The notes beneath the pieces were generated by a model, which ran no database searches, was not told where the DNA came from, and saw nothing but the letters and a program-made list of their open reading frames with translations. Position numbers and translations under genes: made by a program. From assembly GCA_041913045.1 (NCBI GenBank), contig JAYSGB010000009.1:1-64000 (forward strand): a stretch of DNA of 64,000 bases, written 5' to 3'. Of the stretch, positions 8,786-15,810 are shown one piece after another (the first letter of the stretch is position 1; each line of letters opens with the position of its first letter). The DNA is from CAMLOF01 sp041913045 (lineage in GTDB: Bacteria; Pseudomonadota; Gammaproteobacteria; Burkholderiales; Burkholderiaceae_C).

Positions 8786-9466
8786 ATGAACGCGCCTGAA
8801 TCCATCGCACTGCTTCGCACCCAGTCTTTGACCGGACTGGTTCAGGAGGCATTGGAGCAACAGATCGTGGCAGGAGATCTCAAACCTGGGGACCCTTTGC
8901 GCGAGGGAGCCATTGCCACCGCCATGGGGATTTCGAGGGGGCCGGTTCGAGAGGCGTTTCGCATGCTGGAAGCGCGGGGCTTGGTGGACTTTGCCAAAAA
9001 CTGCGGGGTGCAGGTGCGCCGGTTGGATGGCGAACAGGCCGCGCAGATTTATCAGGTACGCATTCCCCTGGAGGGACTGATCGGGGACATGGCTGCCAAG
9101 CGCGCCCGTGCAGAGTCCGGCCCGGTGCTCGGGCCCATCATGGAGCAAATGAGGCTACTGGTGGAGCGTCAGGATGTGGCCGCGTACGCCGGTCAGAACC
9201 TTGAGTTCCACGACACTCTCGCTCGGTTGACTGGCAACCTTGCCTTGCACGATACCTATCGACGGCTGGTGATCCAGCTGAAGCTTTTCCGCACACACAC
9301 GTTTAAACACGCCCCGGAGACCATTCGCGATTCGCTGGCCGAGCACACGGCCATCTACGAAGCAGTACTCGATCAGGACAGCCCAACTGCCAGCAGGCTG
9401 CTCAGCGAGCACGCAGAGGATAGCCTTCGTCGCTTGCGGGTAGCGCTGGAGTCTGATGACATTTGA
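8786..9466 (+). CDS. GntR-family regulator (FCD type) of the phosphonoacetate genes
   Basis: 226 residues. The N-terminal winged helix (about 15-75) contains ISRGPVREAFRMLEARGLV, a standard GntR recognition helix region. The C-terminal all-helical FCD domain has the metal/ligand pattern D..R..lE, F-H-D-T-L and E-H-T-A-I-Y-E-A. It is divergent from phnD, with a perfect palindrome between them, so it probably represses the transporter-hydrolase operon until phosphonoacetate or a related acid is present. The effector is an inference. The known Pseudomonas phosphonoacetate regulator is LysR-type, so this differs. Confidence 0.85.
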   Translation: MNAPESIALLRTQSLTGLVQEALEQQIVAGDLKPGDPLREGAIATAMGISRGPVREAFRMLEARGLVDFAKNCGVQVRRLDGEQAAQIYQVRIPLEGLIGDMAAKRARAESGPVLGPIMEQMRLLVERQDVAAYAGQNLEFHDTLARLTGNLALHDTYRRLVIQLKLFRTHTFKHAPETIRDSLAEHTAIYEAVLDQDSPTASRLLSEHAEDSLRRLRVALESDDI

Positions 9467-9620
9467 AACCTCTTATGCGGCTGTGATTTACTGACTGATA
9501 GCCCCCCTTGCTGATCAGCTGCCGGAGAACTAATACCTGTTAAAGGCTGATTGCCGTCGTTCGACTCCTGCCTTCCGAATGACCGCTTGCGGAATAAGAA
9601 GCCGGTCATAACACACGATG

Positions 9621-10109
9621 CTAAGCGGAGAGCGAGGTCCGATTCATCAATGCATCCAGGGGACTTGCGGTCGTCCCAGCTTGCACTTTGAGGACGTGGG
9701 TGTAGATCATCGTTGTGTTCAGTTCCCGATGACCGAGCAGCTCCTGAACCGTTCGAATATCGGTTCCTGCCTGTAATAGGTGCGTGGCAAAGCTATGGCG
9801 TAGCGTATGCACCGAAACCGGCTTGTGGATGCCTGCGGGCAACAGCGCCTTCTTGATCGCACGTTGCAATCGCTCATGGAAAAGATGATGGCGACGCACA
9901 ACGCCACTGCGAGGATCCGTCGAATGGTTCGACGCCGGGAACATCCAGAACCATCCCCAAGTCTGTGCCACCTGCGGATACTTGACCTCCAGGGCGTGAG
10001 GCACCTCGACGCCGCTGCGTTGTGCATGGCGGTCCTCTTCCCACAATGAACGGGCGACTAACATCTGCTGGCGCATCGCGGGAATGAGTGATTGCGGCAG
10101 CATCACCAC
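9621..10109 (-). pseudogene. intI: Integron integrase, C-terminal fragment
   Basis: The fragment aligns with the last ~160 residues of integron integrases: the STDPRSGVVRRHH stretch typical of the IntI-specific region, HTLRHSFATHLL (catalytic His and Arg), LLGH and TTMIYTHVL (catalytic Tyr). The N-terminal half, including the first catalytic Arg, is absent. Coding similarity extends only to about 10135, directly beside an attC site. A deletion has apparently removed the 5' half of intI together with attI. Orientation opposite to the cassettes is normal for an integron. It should be inactive as a recombinase. Confidence 0.85.
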
Positions 10110-10167
10110 TCGGTCTTTTGCGCCCTTGGAGTCACAGCTCTGTCGTGCACAGCGTGACTGCTGCGCA

Positions 10168-10227
10168 ACTTAACATTTCGGCCCAGCGGCGATCGCCTTC
10201 GGCGTCGCCTGGCCTCCAACGTTATGC
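10168..10227 (+). repeat. Integron attC site 1
   Basis: A 60-bp imperfect palindrome running from ACTTAAC (RYYYAAC type) to GTTATGC. Inside, GGCCCAG...CGCC pairs with GGCG...TGGCC around TTC, with unpaired bases in one arm as is usual for attC. It belongs to a lost upstream cassette, and its final GTTATGC marks the start of the next cassette. Confidence 0.75.
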
Positions 10228-10944
10228 CTTGTCGACAGTTATGTGGCTCCGTTATGATACAGGCGTCGAAAAAGACGGGCCGGTATGGTTAGTCCGGCCG
10301 TTCCCTGTTAGGGAGCTCTGTTTGGCTTGCCAAACCCGCGACCTTCGTCCGGCGTGCTACGCACGTGGGGAGAGGTCGTGCGCAATACTCTTCTCCATGT
10401 CTTTCTCGTTGGGCGATGTTGTTCGGCATTGACCGCAACCATCTTTCAATAGGAGAAAGCATCATGAAACGTAGAATTTCACTCATCACCCTCGCGGTTG
10501 AGAACCTAGAGCGTTCCTTGCATTTTTATCGCGATGGCCTTGGTCTCGCCACGCCAGGAATCATGGGCACTGAATTTGAGTACGGAGCAGTTGCCTTCTT
10601 TGATTTGCAGGCAAATCTTAAACTCGCGCTCTACCCGCGAAAAAGCCTCTCAAAAGATTCAGGGCTGCCCTTGGGAACTCCAAATGCGCTGGAGTTCAGC
10701 ATTGGGCACAATGTGTCTTCAAAAGCAGAAGTGAATCAGGTGATGGAACAGGCAAAGAATGCAGGGGCTGTCATCGTAAAGCCTGCGCAAGACACTTTTT
10801 GGGGCGGCTACGCAGGATATTTCCAAGACCCCGATGGTCATCTTTGGGAAATTGCCTGGAACCCGCAATGGCCTATCCCAGAGTGAGGCATAACATGGCG
10901 GTCAAGTGGGACGCGCAAAAAGCCGCGCGCCCCTTACCTTTACG
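10222..10944 (+). mobile_element. Integron gene cassette with VOC gene
   Basis: The cassette starts with (G)TTATGCC at 10221-10228, and its own attC begins with GGCATAAC at 10887-10894. These are exact reverse complements, as required when a circular cassette closes. It contains one gene in the forward sense with a 236-bp leader, which includes a hairpin GGCCGG/CCGGCC. Confidence 0.75.
10464..10886 (+). CDS. VOC / glyoxalase-like protein, cassette gene
   Basis: 140 residues of the vicinal-oxygen-chelate superfamily: N-terminal ITLAVENLERSLHFYRDGLGL and C-terminal GYFQDPDGHLWEIAWNP, the paired beta-alpha-beta-beta-beta modules of glyoxalase I, fosfomycin or bleomycin resistance proteins. The ATG at 10464 has AGGAG 9 bases upstream. 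As a cassette-borne VOC protein it may modify or sequester a small electrophile or antibiotic, but the substrate is not predictable. The stop is immediately before the attC. Confidence 0.85.
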   Translation: MKRRISLITLAVENLERSLHFYRDGLGLATPGIMGTEFEYGAVAFFDLQANLKLALYPRKSLSKDSGLPLGTPNALEFSIGHNVSSKAEVNQVMEQAKNAGAVIVKPAQDTFWGGYAGYFQDPDGHLWEIAWNPQWPIPE

Positions 10945-10950
10945 TTAAAA
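10887..10950 (+). repeat. Integron attC site 2
   Basis: This site runs from GGCATAAC to GTTAAAA with an internal imperfect hairpin (GGTCAAGTGGGACGCGC against GCGCGCCCCTTACC) and a loop of A residues. It is the attC of the VOC cassette, and the next cassette starts at its 3' end. Confidence 0.72.
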
Positions 10951-10953
10951 CTC

Positions 10954-11124
10954 ATGATTTCCGATCCGGCCTCAGCTCAAGCGGTCTCGCATGCGGCTGA
11001 ACATTTCTTGGGCGAATTGTCTCGGGCGTTCGAGGCGGCTCGCTCATCGGCGGCACCGGAGGAATTCGAGCGCCTGAAGCAGGTGGTTGGCGTAGTGTTA
11101 ACTGTGCCGCTGCGGGAGGCTTAA
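10954..11124 (+). CDS. Small hypothetical protein, second cassette
   Basis: 56 residues starting MISDPASAQAVSHAAEHFLG, rich in Ala and Glu and probably helical (FLGELSRAFEAARSSAAPEEFERLKQ). It starts 3-4 bases inside a new cassette after attC 2, a typical position for cassette genes. I do not recognise the family. The direct repeat TTAACTGTGCC occurs at its 3' end (11098 and 11121), and no clear third attC was seen, so the cassette may be truncated. Confidence 0.5.
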   Translation: MISDPASAQAVSHAAEHFLGELSRAFEAARSSAAPEEFERLKQVVGVVLTVPLREA

Positions 11125-11250
11125 CTGTGCCACCCGAGGTGTTCCAGGGCTAGACCGATGCTCGCCAGCTCAGAAACCGAAGAGCCCTCGGCCTTCACCG
11201 TATCGCAACAGCTAGGTTCTGTTCCAAGTCTGAACTGAAGTGGCCGCGCC

Positions 11251-12174
11251 TCAAGCGTCGCGAACCGCCGCGTGCCGAGCCAGCAGTTCGTCGCGAAGCG
11301 CAGTCGCCGCAGGACCGCGCACCCGGTCGCGCCGGTGCACCACGTACGCCTGCTCGCGCGACTCGCCCGCCGGTCCAAGGTTGCGCGAAGGAAGCTTCAC
11401 GAGCCGCCCGTCGTCGAGAGCCTTCCTCACTGTCCATTCTGGCAGCCGGCCCCAGCCGAGACCGGCCTCGATCAGGGCCAGCTTGGCCTCCTGCGTGCCG
11501 ACGCGACAAGTTTGCGGCGACAGTACATTGAAGTCGCGCCCTTTCGACATCGGTGTCGGATCGCTCAGCACGATCTGCAGTTGCTCGGTGATGTCTTCCA
11601 GCCGAACGCCTGCGCATGGGCGAATGCGGGCAGCGAGCGCATGGCTCGCCGCAACGACCGGCACCACGGCGACGGTGCCCAGTGGCTCCTTGGTCAGCCG
11701 GGCATCGTTCAGGTCGTCGCCGACCGTCACCGCCAGTGCGCAGCGGCCGTCCAGCAATGCCACGAGCGGCCCTCCCAGGGGCGCAACCTCCAAATGCGGG
11801 CGCACGCTGGGATAGCGCTGGTGCACGGAGAGCAGGGCCTCGCCGACGAGCGGCAACGGAAACAATGTATCGACGACCACGGGCAACTCGAGCTCTAGCC
11901 CCATGCCGACGCCCTGCGCGCGAGCACGCATCGCGTCGACTTTGAGTAGGACGGCGCGCGCATCTTCCAACAGCGCAATGCCGGCCGACGTGAGCGCCGG
12001 GCGCCGCCCGCTGCGGTCGAAGAGCGTGATGCCGAGCTCGGCTTCCAGGCTGGCTACGGCATGGCTCACCGCAGACTGTGCACGCCGAAGCCGCGCCGCC
12101 CCGGCACGAAAGCCGCCGGCTTCGGCAATGGCAACGAAGGTGCGCAACTGGCCTAAGGTCAAAGTGTCGATCAT
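11251..12174 (-). CDS. LysR-family transcriptional regulator
   Basis: 307 residues. The N-terminal winged helix-turn-helix (LGQLRTFVAIAEAGGFRAGAA... through LGITLFDRSGRRPALTSAG) is followed by a LysR substrate-binding domain. It is divergent from wrbA, with a 100-bp intergenic region holding two copies of TCCATCGATCG. It probably activates the wrbA-MFS operon in response to a quinone or oxidant; the inducer is unknown. Confidence 0.88.
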   Translation of the reverse strand: MIDTLTLGQLRTFVAIAEAGGFRAGAARLRRAQSAVSHAVASLEAELGITLFDRSGRRPALTSAGIALLEDARAVLLKVDAMRARAQGVGMGLELELPVVVDTLFPLPLVGEALLSVHQRYPSVRPHLEVAPLGGPLVALLDGRCALAVTVGDDLNDARLTKEPLGTVAVVPVVAASHALAARIRPCAGVRLEDITEQLQIVLSDPTPMSKGRDFNVLSPQTCRVGTQEAKLALIEAGLGWGRLPEWTVRKALDDGRLVKLPSRNLGPAGESREQAYVVHRRDRVRGPAATALRDELLARHAAVRDA

Positions 12175-12182
12175 TGATCTGC

Positions 12183-12226
12183 TCCATCGATCGTTCTGGT
12201 CAATATTATGTGGCTTCCATCGATCG
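12183..12226. promoter_or_regulatory. Direct repeats in the LysR-wrbA divergent promoter
   Basis: TCCATCGATCG occurs at 12183-12193 and again at 12216-12226, with start points 33 bp apart, close to three helical turns. Each copy contains the palindrome ATCGAT. This layout suits cooperative binding of a LysR tetramer between the divergent genes. Confidence 0.55.
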
Positions 12227-12274
12227 GATCCACGGGTAAGAATGCGTCCGTCAAATCAACAAGGAGGAAACCAC

Positions 12275-12913
12275 ATGACGATCCGACCCCGTGTTCTGGT
12301 GCTGTACTACTCGTCGTACGGCCACGTCGAAGCCCTGGCGCACGCGGTGCGCGAGGGTGCCGAAGAGGCTGGGGCAGGGGCTCTGCTCAAGCGCGTGCCC
12401 GAACTGGTCCCGCTGCAGGTGGCCGAGCGGGTGGGTTACAAGCTGGCGCAGCCCGCGCCCGTTGCACGCGTCGAGGAGCTCGCTGAGTACGACGCCATCA
12501 TCTTCGGCACGCCAACGCGCTTCGGGATGATGGCAGCGCAGATGAAGAACTTCATCGACCAGGCGGGGGGGCTTTGGGCGCGGGATGCCTTGGTCGGCAA
12601 GGTGGGCAGCGTGTTCACTTCTACGGGCTCGCAGCACGGCGGACAGGAGGCTACGCTGCTCTCGAGCCATGTGCCGCTGCTGCACTTGGGCATGCTCATT
12701 GTCGGGCTGCCGTACAGCTTCAAGGGGCAGAACCGCATGGACGAGGTGACGGGTGGCAGCCCCTATGGAGCTTCGACCATCGCCGACGATGGGAAAGGCG
12801 GCGATAGGCAACCCACCGCGAACGAGCTGGCGGGCGCTCGCTTCCAGGGCGCTCATGTGACGTGCGTGGCGCGCGACCTGTTGCTCGGGCGGCAGGCCCG
12901 AGAAGCGGCATGA
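12275..12913 (+). CDS. wrbA: NAD(P)H:quinone oxidoreductase, WrbA type
   Basis: 212 residues of the flavodoxin-like WrbA family: FMN-binding LVLYYSSYGHVEALA, then GTPTRFGMMAAQMKNFIDQ and the FTSTGSQHGGQEATLLS loop, and a GGSPYGASTIADDGKGG segment close to WrbA's signature. The ATG at 12275 has AGGAGG 8 bases upstream. It reduces quinones by two electrons, avoiding semiquinone radicals. It overlaps the next gene by 4 bases. Confidence 0.92.
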   Translation: MTIRPRVLVLYYSSYGHVEALAHAVREGAEEAGAGALLKRVPELVPLQVAERVGYKLAQPAPVARVEELAEYDAIIFGTPTRFGMMAAQMKNFIDQAGGLWARDALVGKVGSVFTSTGSQHGGQEATLLSSHVPLLHLGMLIVGLPYSFKGQNRMDEVTGGSPYGASTIADDGKGGDRQPTANELAGARFQGAHVTCVARDLLLGRQAREAA

Positions 12914-14217
12914 CCGCGCCGAATGCCGCGGCCCGCGCATCGCACTGGCCCGTGACCTTGCTGCTAGTCGGAGCCGGACTCGTCTCCGCCGTGCAGCTTG
13001 GCAAAGCACAAGCGGCATTGCAGGCGATGCCGACCGCTCTCGGCCTGTCGCTGGAGCGGGCAGCCTGGCTGCTCTCCGCCTTCGGCGCCGTGGGCGCGTT
13101 ATTCGGCATTGCCATCGGCACGGTGACCGATAGGCTGGGAGCACGCCGCACACTGGTGACCGGTCTCGCGTTGCAGGGCGCGGCATCGGCTGCCGGCGCT
13201 GCGGCTCAGGATGCGACGCTGCTGATAGCAAGCCGGCTGGTCGAAGGCGTCGGATTCCTCGCCGTGATCGTCGCCGCGCCTGCGTTGATCGCGCGTGTCG
13301 TTCCCGCCTCGCGCGCCGCGGGACCGATGGCGGCCTGGAGCACCTTCATGCCCGCCGGCATAGCGCTGGTTTTGCTCACCTCGCCGTGGCTGCTGGCCGC
13401 GGGCTGGAGGGCGCTGTGGTGGATGTGCAGCGGTCTCGCAATAACGTATGCGGCACTGGCCGCATGGCGCGCACCGCGCGACGGGATCAAGCACTCGCCA
13501 GCACAAGGCAGCGACTTACCACTGCATAGAACTCTTCTGGCGCGCGGTCCGCTCACCTTGCTGTGTTTGTTCATGCTGTACTCCGGCGCGTGGTTCGCCT
13601 TGTTCGGACTATTGCCGGTCGTGCTGGCGAGCGGCCTAGCCGCCACGCCGGCTCAGGCCAACATCCTGACCGCGCTAGCCATCGCGAGCGGTGGCGCCGG
13701 CAATCTGGCGGGCGGCGCCCTGATCGCGCGTGGTATGCGGCCCGCCTCTTTGGTAGCGGGAGCGCTCGGTGTGAGCGCTCTGCTAGCACTTTCGGTGGCC
13801 ATGCCGTGGCTCGGCTCCTGGCCGCGTTACTGCCTCGTCGTTGCTTTCGCAACGGTGGCCGGTCTTGTGCCACCGGCGCTCTTCGCCGAAGCGCCGGCGC
13901 AGGCTCCGCATGCAACATCTCTGGGCCTCACAATCGGAATGATGATGCAAGGCAACAATCTCGGGCTCGTCGCCGGACCGGCAGCAGGCGCTGCGCTCAC
14001 GGCCGCGGGGGGATTGCCTGCGTTGGCGGCTGGTGCGGCCGCAATGGCGGGAGCGGGTGCCTTGGCCGCAGTGTGGTTGCTGCCCAGGCGCGTGGCCGGC
14101 ATGCGAACTCTGCAGGCCATCGGAGTCAAGGCGCCACAAGTTCATCACAGTCCCACGGCACGCAGATCCATCGGACCTACCGCAGCCGATGCCGATCGGG
14201 CGCGTGACGGTCCGTGA
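12910..14217 (+). CDS. MFS transporter
   Basis: 435 residues with about twelve membrane helices. The loop GTVTDRLGARRTLV after helix 2 is the MFS signature. Its ATG overlaps the wrbA stop (ATGA), so the two are coupled. A CynX/NimT-like MFS permease is plausible from the overall pattern. The C-terminal tail after about residue 390 is hydrophilic and low-complexity. Substrate unknown; export of a quinone-type toxicant would fit the partner gene. Confidence 0.82.
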   Translation: MTAPNAAARASHWPVTLLLVGAGLVSAVQLGKAQAALQAMPTALGLSLERAAWLLSAFGAVGALFGIAIGTVTDRLGARRTLVTGLALQGAASAAGAAAQDATLLIASRLVEGVGFLAVIVAAPALIARVVPASRAAGPMAAWSTFMPAGIALVLLTSPWLLAAGWRALWWMCSGLAITYAALAAWRAPRDGIKHSPAQGSDLPLHRTLLARGPLTLLCLFMLYSGAWFALFGLLPVVLASGLAATPAQANILTALAIASGGAGNLAGGALIARGMRPASLVAGALGVSALLALSVAMPWLGSWPRYCLVVAFATVAGLVPPALFAEAPAQAPHATSLGLTIGMMMQGNNLGLVAGPAAGAALTAAGGLPALAAGAAAMAGAGALAAVWLLPRRVAGMRTLQAIGVKAPQVHHSPTARRSIGPTAADADRARDGP

Positions 14218-14372
14218 CAGTAGACTACATGAACGCGCCTTGTGTCATGTGACGCGCGTGTGCTGTGTTGAGTCGCTGCGGGCATTGTCCGATACGCACG
14301 AGTGCACGATTGCGACGACGTTGCGCTTACCGTCCCCTGTCCGGGTGCGATGCCGCCGCGACCAGTCGTGCA

Positions 14373-14891
14373 ATGGTCACTGGCTCAGCTAAGACGGCCA
14401 AGAACTCTGCGCAACTCTGGAGCGCAGGTGATCCTTCGAGATTGGAGCAACAATTGAATCAAACCGAGCAACGTGCAGCTGTGCTTCGCTTTGTGAAAAA
14501 GGTAGAGACAGCGATGTGGAACCGTGATGCCGATACATTCCTGAGCCTCTTCCGCCCTGATGCTGTCTGGACCAATCCCTTCGGGCGCAGGCTGACCGGT
14601 CTGGACGAGATCGCACCGTTCACTCGCCAGGGCCTGGCCGCCACACCGCCAGATACCTTTGTGACCTATGAGCTCGAGCATTTGCAGTTTCTGGGCGAGA
14701 ACGTCGCCGTGTGCAACATTCGAACTCGTGCGGTGACCGCGAACAGAGTCCCCGTTCAGAGCGAGAGTGATGGCGAAAAACTGTACGTTCTGGTGCACGA
14801 AGAGTCCGGCTGGAAGTTCGCCGCGGCTCACAACATTCTTGTCAACGAGGGTTCGATCGCCGCGCAACGAAAGGTCCTCGAGGGGACGTAG
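14373..14891 (+). CDS. SnoaL-like / DUF4440 family protein
   Basis: About 172 residues. The recognisable part starts at AVLRFVKKVETAMWNRDADTFLSLF and includes DAVWTNPFGRRLTG and the C-terminal sheet KLYVLVHEESGWKFAAAHN, an NTF2-like cone fold (SgcJ/EcaC group). Such proteins are small-molecule-binding or isomerase-like enzymes of uncertain function. The ATG at 14373 is one choice; a TTG at 14454 closer to the domain is possible. It stands alone after the MFS gene with 155 bases between. Confidence 0.65.
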   Translation: MVTGSAKTAKNSAQLWSAGDPSRLEQQLNQTEQRAAVLRFVKKVETAMWNRDADTFLSLFRPDAVWTNPFGRRLTGLDEIAPFTRQGLAATPPDTFVTYELEHLQFLGENVAVCNIRTRAVTANRVPVQSESDGEKLYVLVHEESGWKFAAAHNILVNEGSIAAQRKVLEGT

Positions 14892-15257
14892 ACGTTGAAG
14901 GGCGGCTCTTTCTGGCACTGACCGACCGCAATTTGGCCGTAACCAGACGCTCCGGATCCCGAAGTGGCAGGCCGCAATCGCTGCAAACCGGGTACTCAGA
15001 CTAGGTTCACCCGCTACTCAGAGAATTGGACTAACAGTTTGTCTGGACTGTCCAAGGGCGAGGTGGCTAGAAACATGTGTTATAGTCACGGCCAAGTTGA
15101 GAGCAGCGCTTGGGTACAAAAGCTGAACAAACCTTGTTCGCGAAATTGATCTAAGTAGTTGATCTTAAAGGTATTTCGATTTTGGCTGCAGTGTCCCGTG
15201 CACTCCACCAAAATTTGAGAAAATGCCCACTAAGTGGCTATTTTTTTGTCCAGGTTT
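14892..15257. other. Non-coding region upstream of the tRNA pair
   Basis: No gene is seen. It contains a 144-bp segment (15067-15210) repeated in diverged form at 62938-63081, and a weak hairpin with a run of seven T (15226-15247) just before tRNA-Glu. Confidence 0.6.
15067..15210 (+). repeat. 144-bp diverged repeat, copy A, ending in a tRNA-3'-like sequence
   Basis: It aligns without gaps to 62938-63081, with about three of four bases identical by eye. Both begin CTAGAAAC and share GGTACAAAAG, TTAAAGGTATTTC, ATTTTGGCTG and AGTGTCCCGT. Copy A ends CCCGTGCACTCCACCA, resembling a tRNA acceptor end with CCA. It may be the boundary arm of an integrated element. Confidence 0.6.
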
Positions 15258-15333
15258 GACCCTATCGTCTAGAGGCCTAGGACATCACCCTTTCACGGTG
15301 AGTACCGGGGTTCGAATCCCCGTAGGGTCGCCA
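15258..15333 (+). tRNA. tRNA-Glu (TTC)
   Basis: The acceptor GACCCTA pairs with TAGGGTC, the anticodon loop CTTTCAC reads TTC, the T-loop is TTCGAATC, and CCA is encoded at 15331-15333. It lies 6 bases before tRNA-Asp in the same orientation. Confidence 0.97.
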
Positions 15334-15339
15334 CTACCA

Positions 15340-15416
15340 GGAGTGGTAGTTCAGTTGGTTAGAATACCGGCCTGTCACGCCGGGGGTCGCGGGTTCGAGC
15401 CCCGTCCACTCCGCCA
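15340..15416 (+). tRNA. tRNA-Asp (GTC), island integration target
   Basis: The acceptor GGAGTGG pairs with CCACTCC, the anticodon loop CTGTCAC reads GTC, the T-loop is TTCGAGC, and the CCA end is encoded at 15414-15416. Its last 50 bases are duplicated exactly at 31547-31596, and its last 16 bases recur at 63066-63081. The tRNA itself remains complete. Confidence 0.97.
15367..15416 (+). repeat. attL of the tRNA-Asp genomic island
   Basis: These 50 bases, from the anticodon stem to the CCA end of tRNA-Asp, are identical to 31547-31596. This is the classical attachment core for tyrosine recombinases that target tRNA genes. Confidence 0.85.
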
Positions 15417-15424
15417 ACAATACG

Positions 15425-15461
15425 AAAGCCGTTGTGATTTATTGATTCGCAACGGCTTTTT
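15425..15461 (+). terminator. Rho-independent terminator after tRNA-Asp
   Basis: AAAGCCGTTG (15425-15434) pairs with CAACGGCTTT (15450-15459), followed by T residues. A related hairpin lies after the partial tRNA at the right end of the island (about 31606-31647). Confidence 0.8.
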
Positions 15462-15535
15462 CCTTTGCGCGTTACACCGTTTACGCATCAGTGTTGCTGC
15501 CCCGAAGCGGCTTCGAAGAAGTAGCCACGGTGGAG
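15453..15535 (+). repeat. 83-bp repeat next to attL
   Basis: It matches 31638-31720 with two mismatches, but lies beyond the 50-bp att core and after a less similar terminator loop. Simple site-specific integration does not explain this second block; an island carrying a copy of the tRNA downstream region, or tandem insertions, would. Confidence 0.8.
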
Positions 15536-15712
15536 CAGTCCCGACTGACTTCGCGAAGCGTTCCGAGGCCCTCGCCACGGAGCATAGCTATGTCCCACGT
15601 CCGGGCAGCTGCGAGCTATTTCAAGCTGGTTCCTGAAACTACCAGCCTTTGCCGCAGTACATGTGCCGGCGCGCCAGCGTCTGTCACTTCAATCTCAAGG
15701 TCCCGGCAGAAG
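15536..15712. other. Gap between left island repeat and IS relic
   Basis: No gene or repeat is seen here. The missing 5' part of zorA, expected near this side of the IS3 element, cannot be found in any frame. Confidence 0.5.
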
Positions 15713-15771
15713 TGTTGAATCACAACGAAAACTGGGCCATTTTTGGGGTCAGTTTGTACGGTGAATCAACA
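15713..15771. repeat. 59-bp relic of an IS21-like element (two ends back to back)
   Basis: It starts TGTTGAATCAC and ends GTGAATCAACA. The left 37 bases equal the element end at 19-55. The right part reads, in reverse, like a second diverged end (TGTTGATTCACCG...AAACTGACCCC). It looks like an element whose entire interior was deleted. Confidence 0.6.
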
Positions 15772-15810
15772 TTCTGACCTTGCCCTCGAAATGTGAATCC
15801 CATAACTGAG

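Noticed and set aside
11195..12187. 330-residue minus-strand frame overlapping the LysR gene
   Set aside because: Arg/Gly/Ala-rich shadow of the LysR gene with no domain; the LysR frame has a clear HTH.
15223..15636. Frame across the two tRNAs and downstream repeat
   Set aside because: It runs through tRNA-Glu and tRNA-Asp, so it is not a protein gene.
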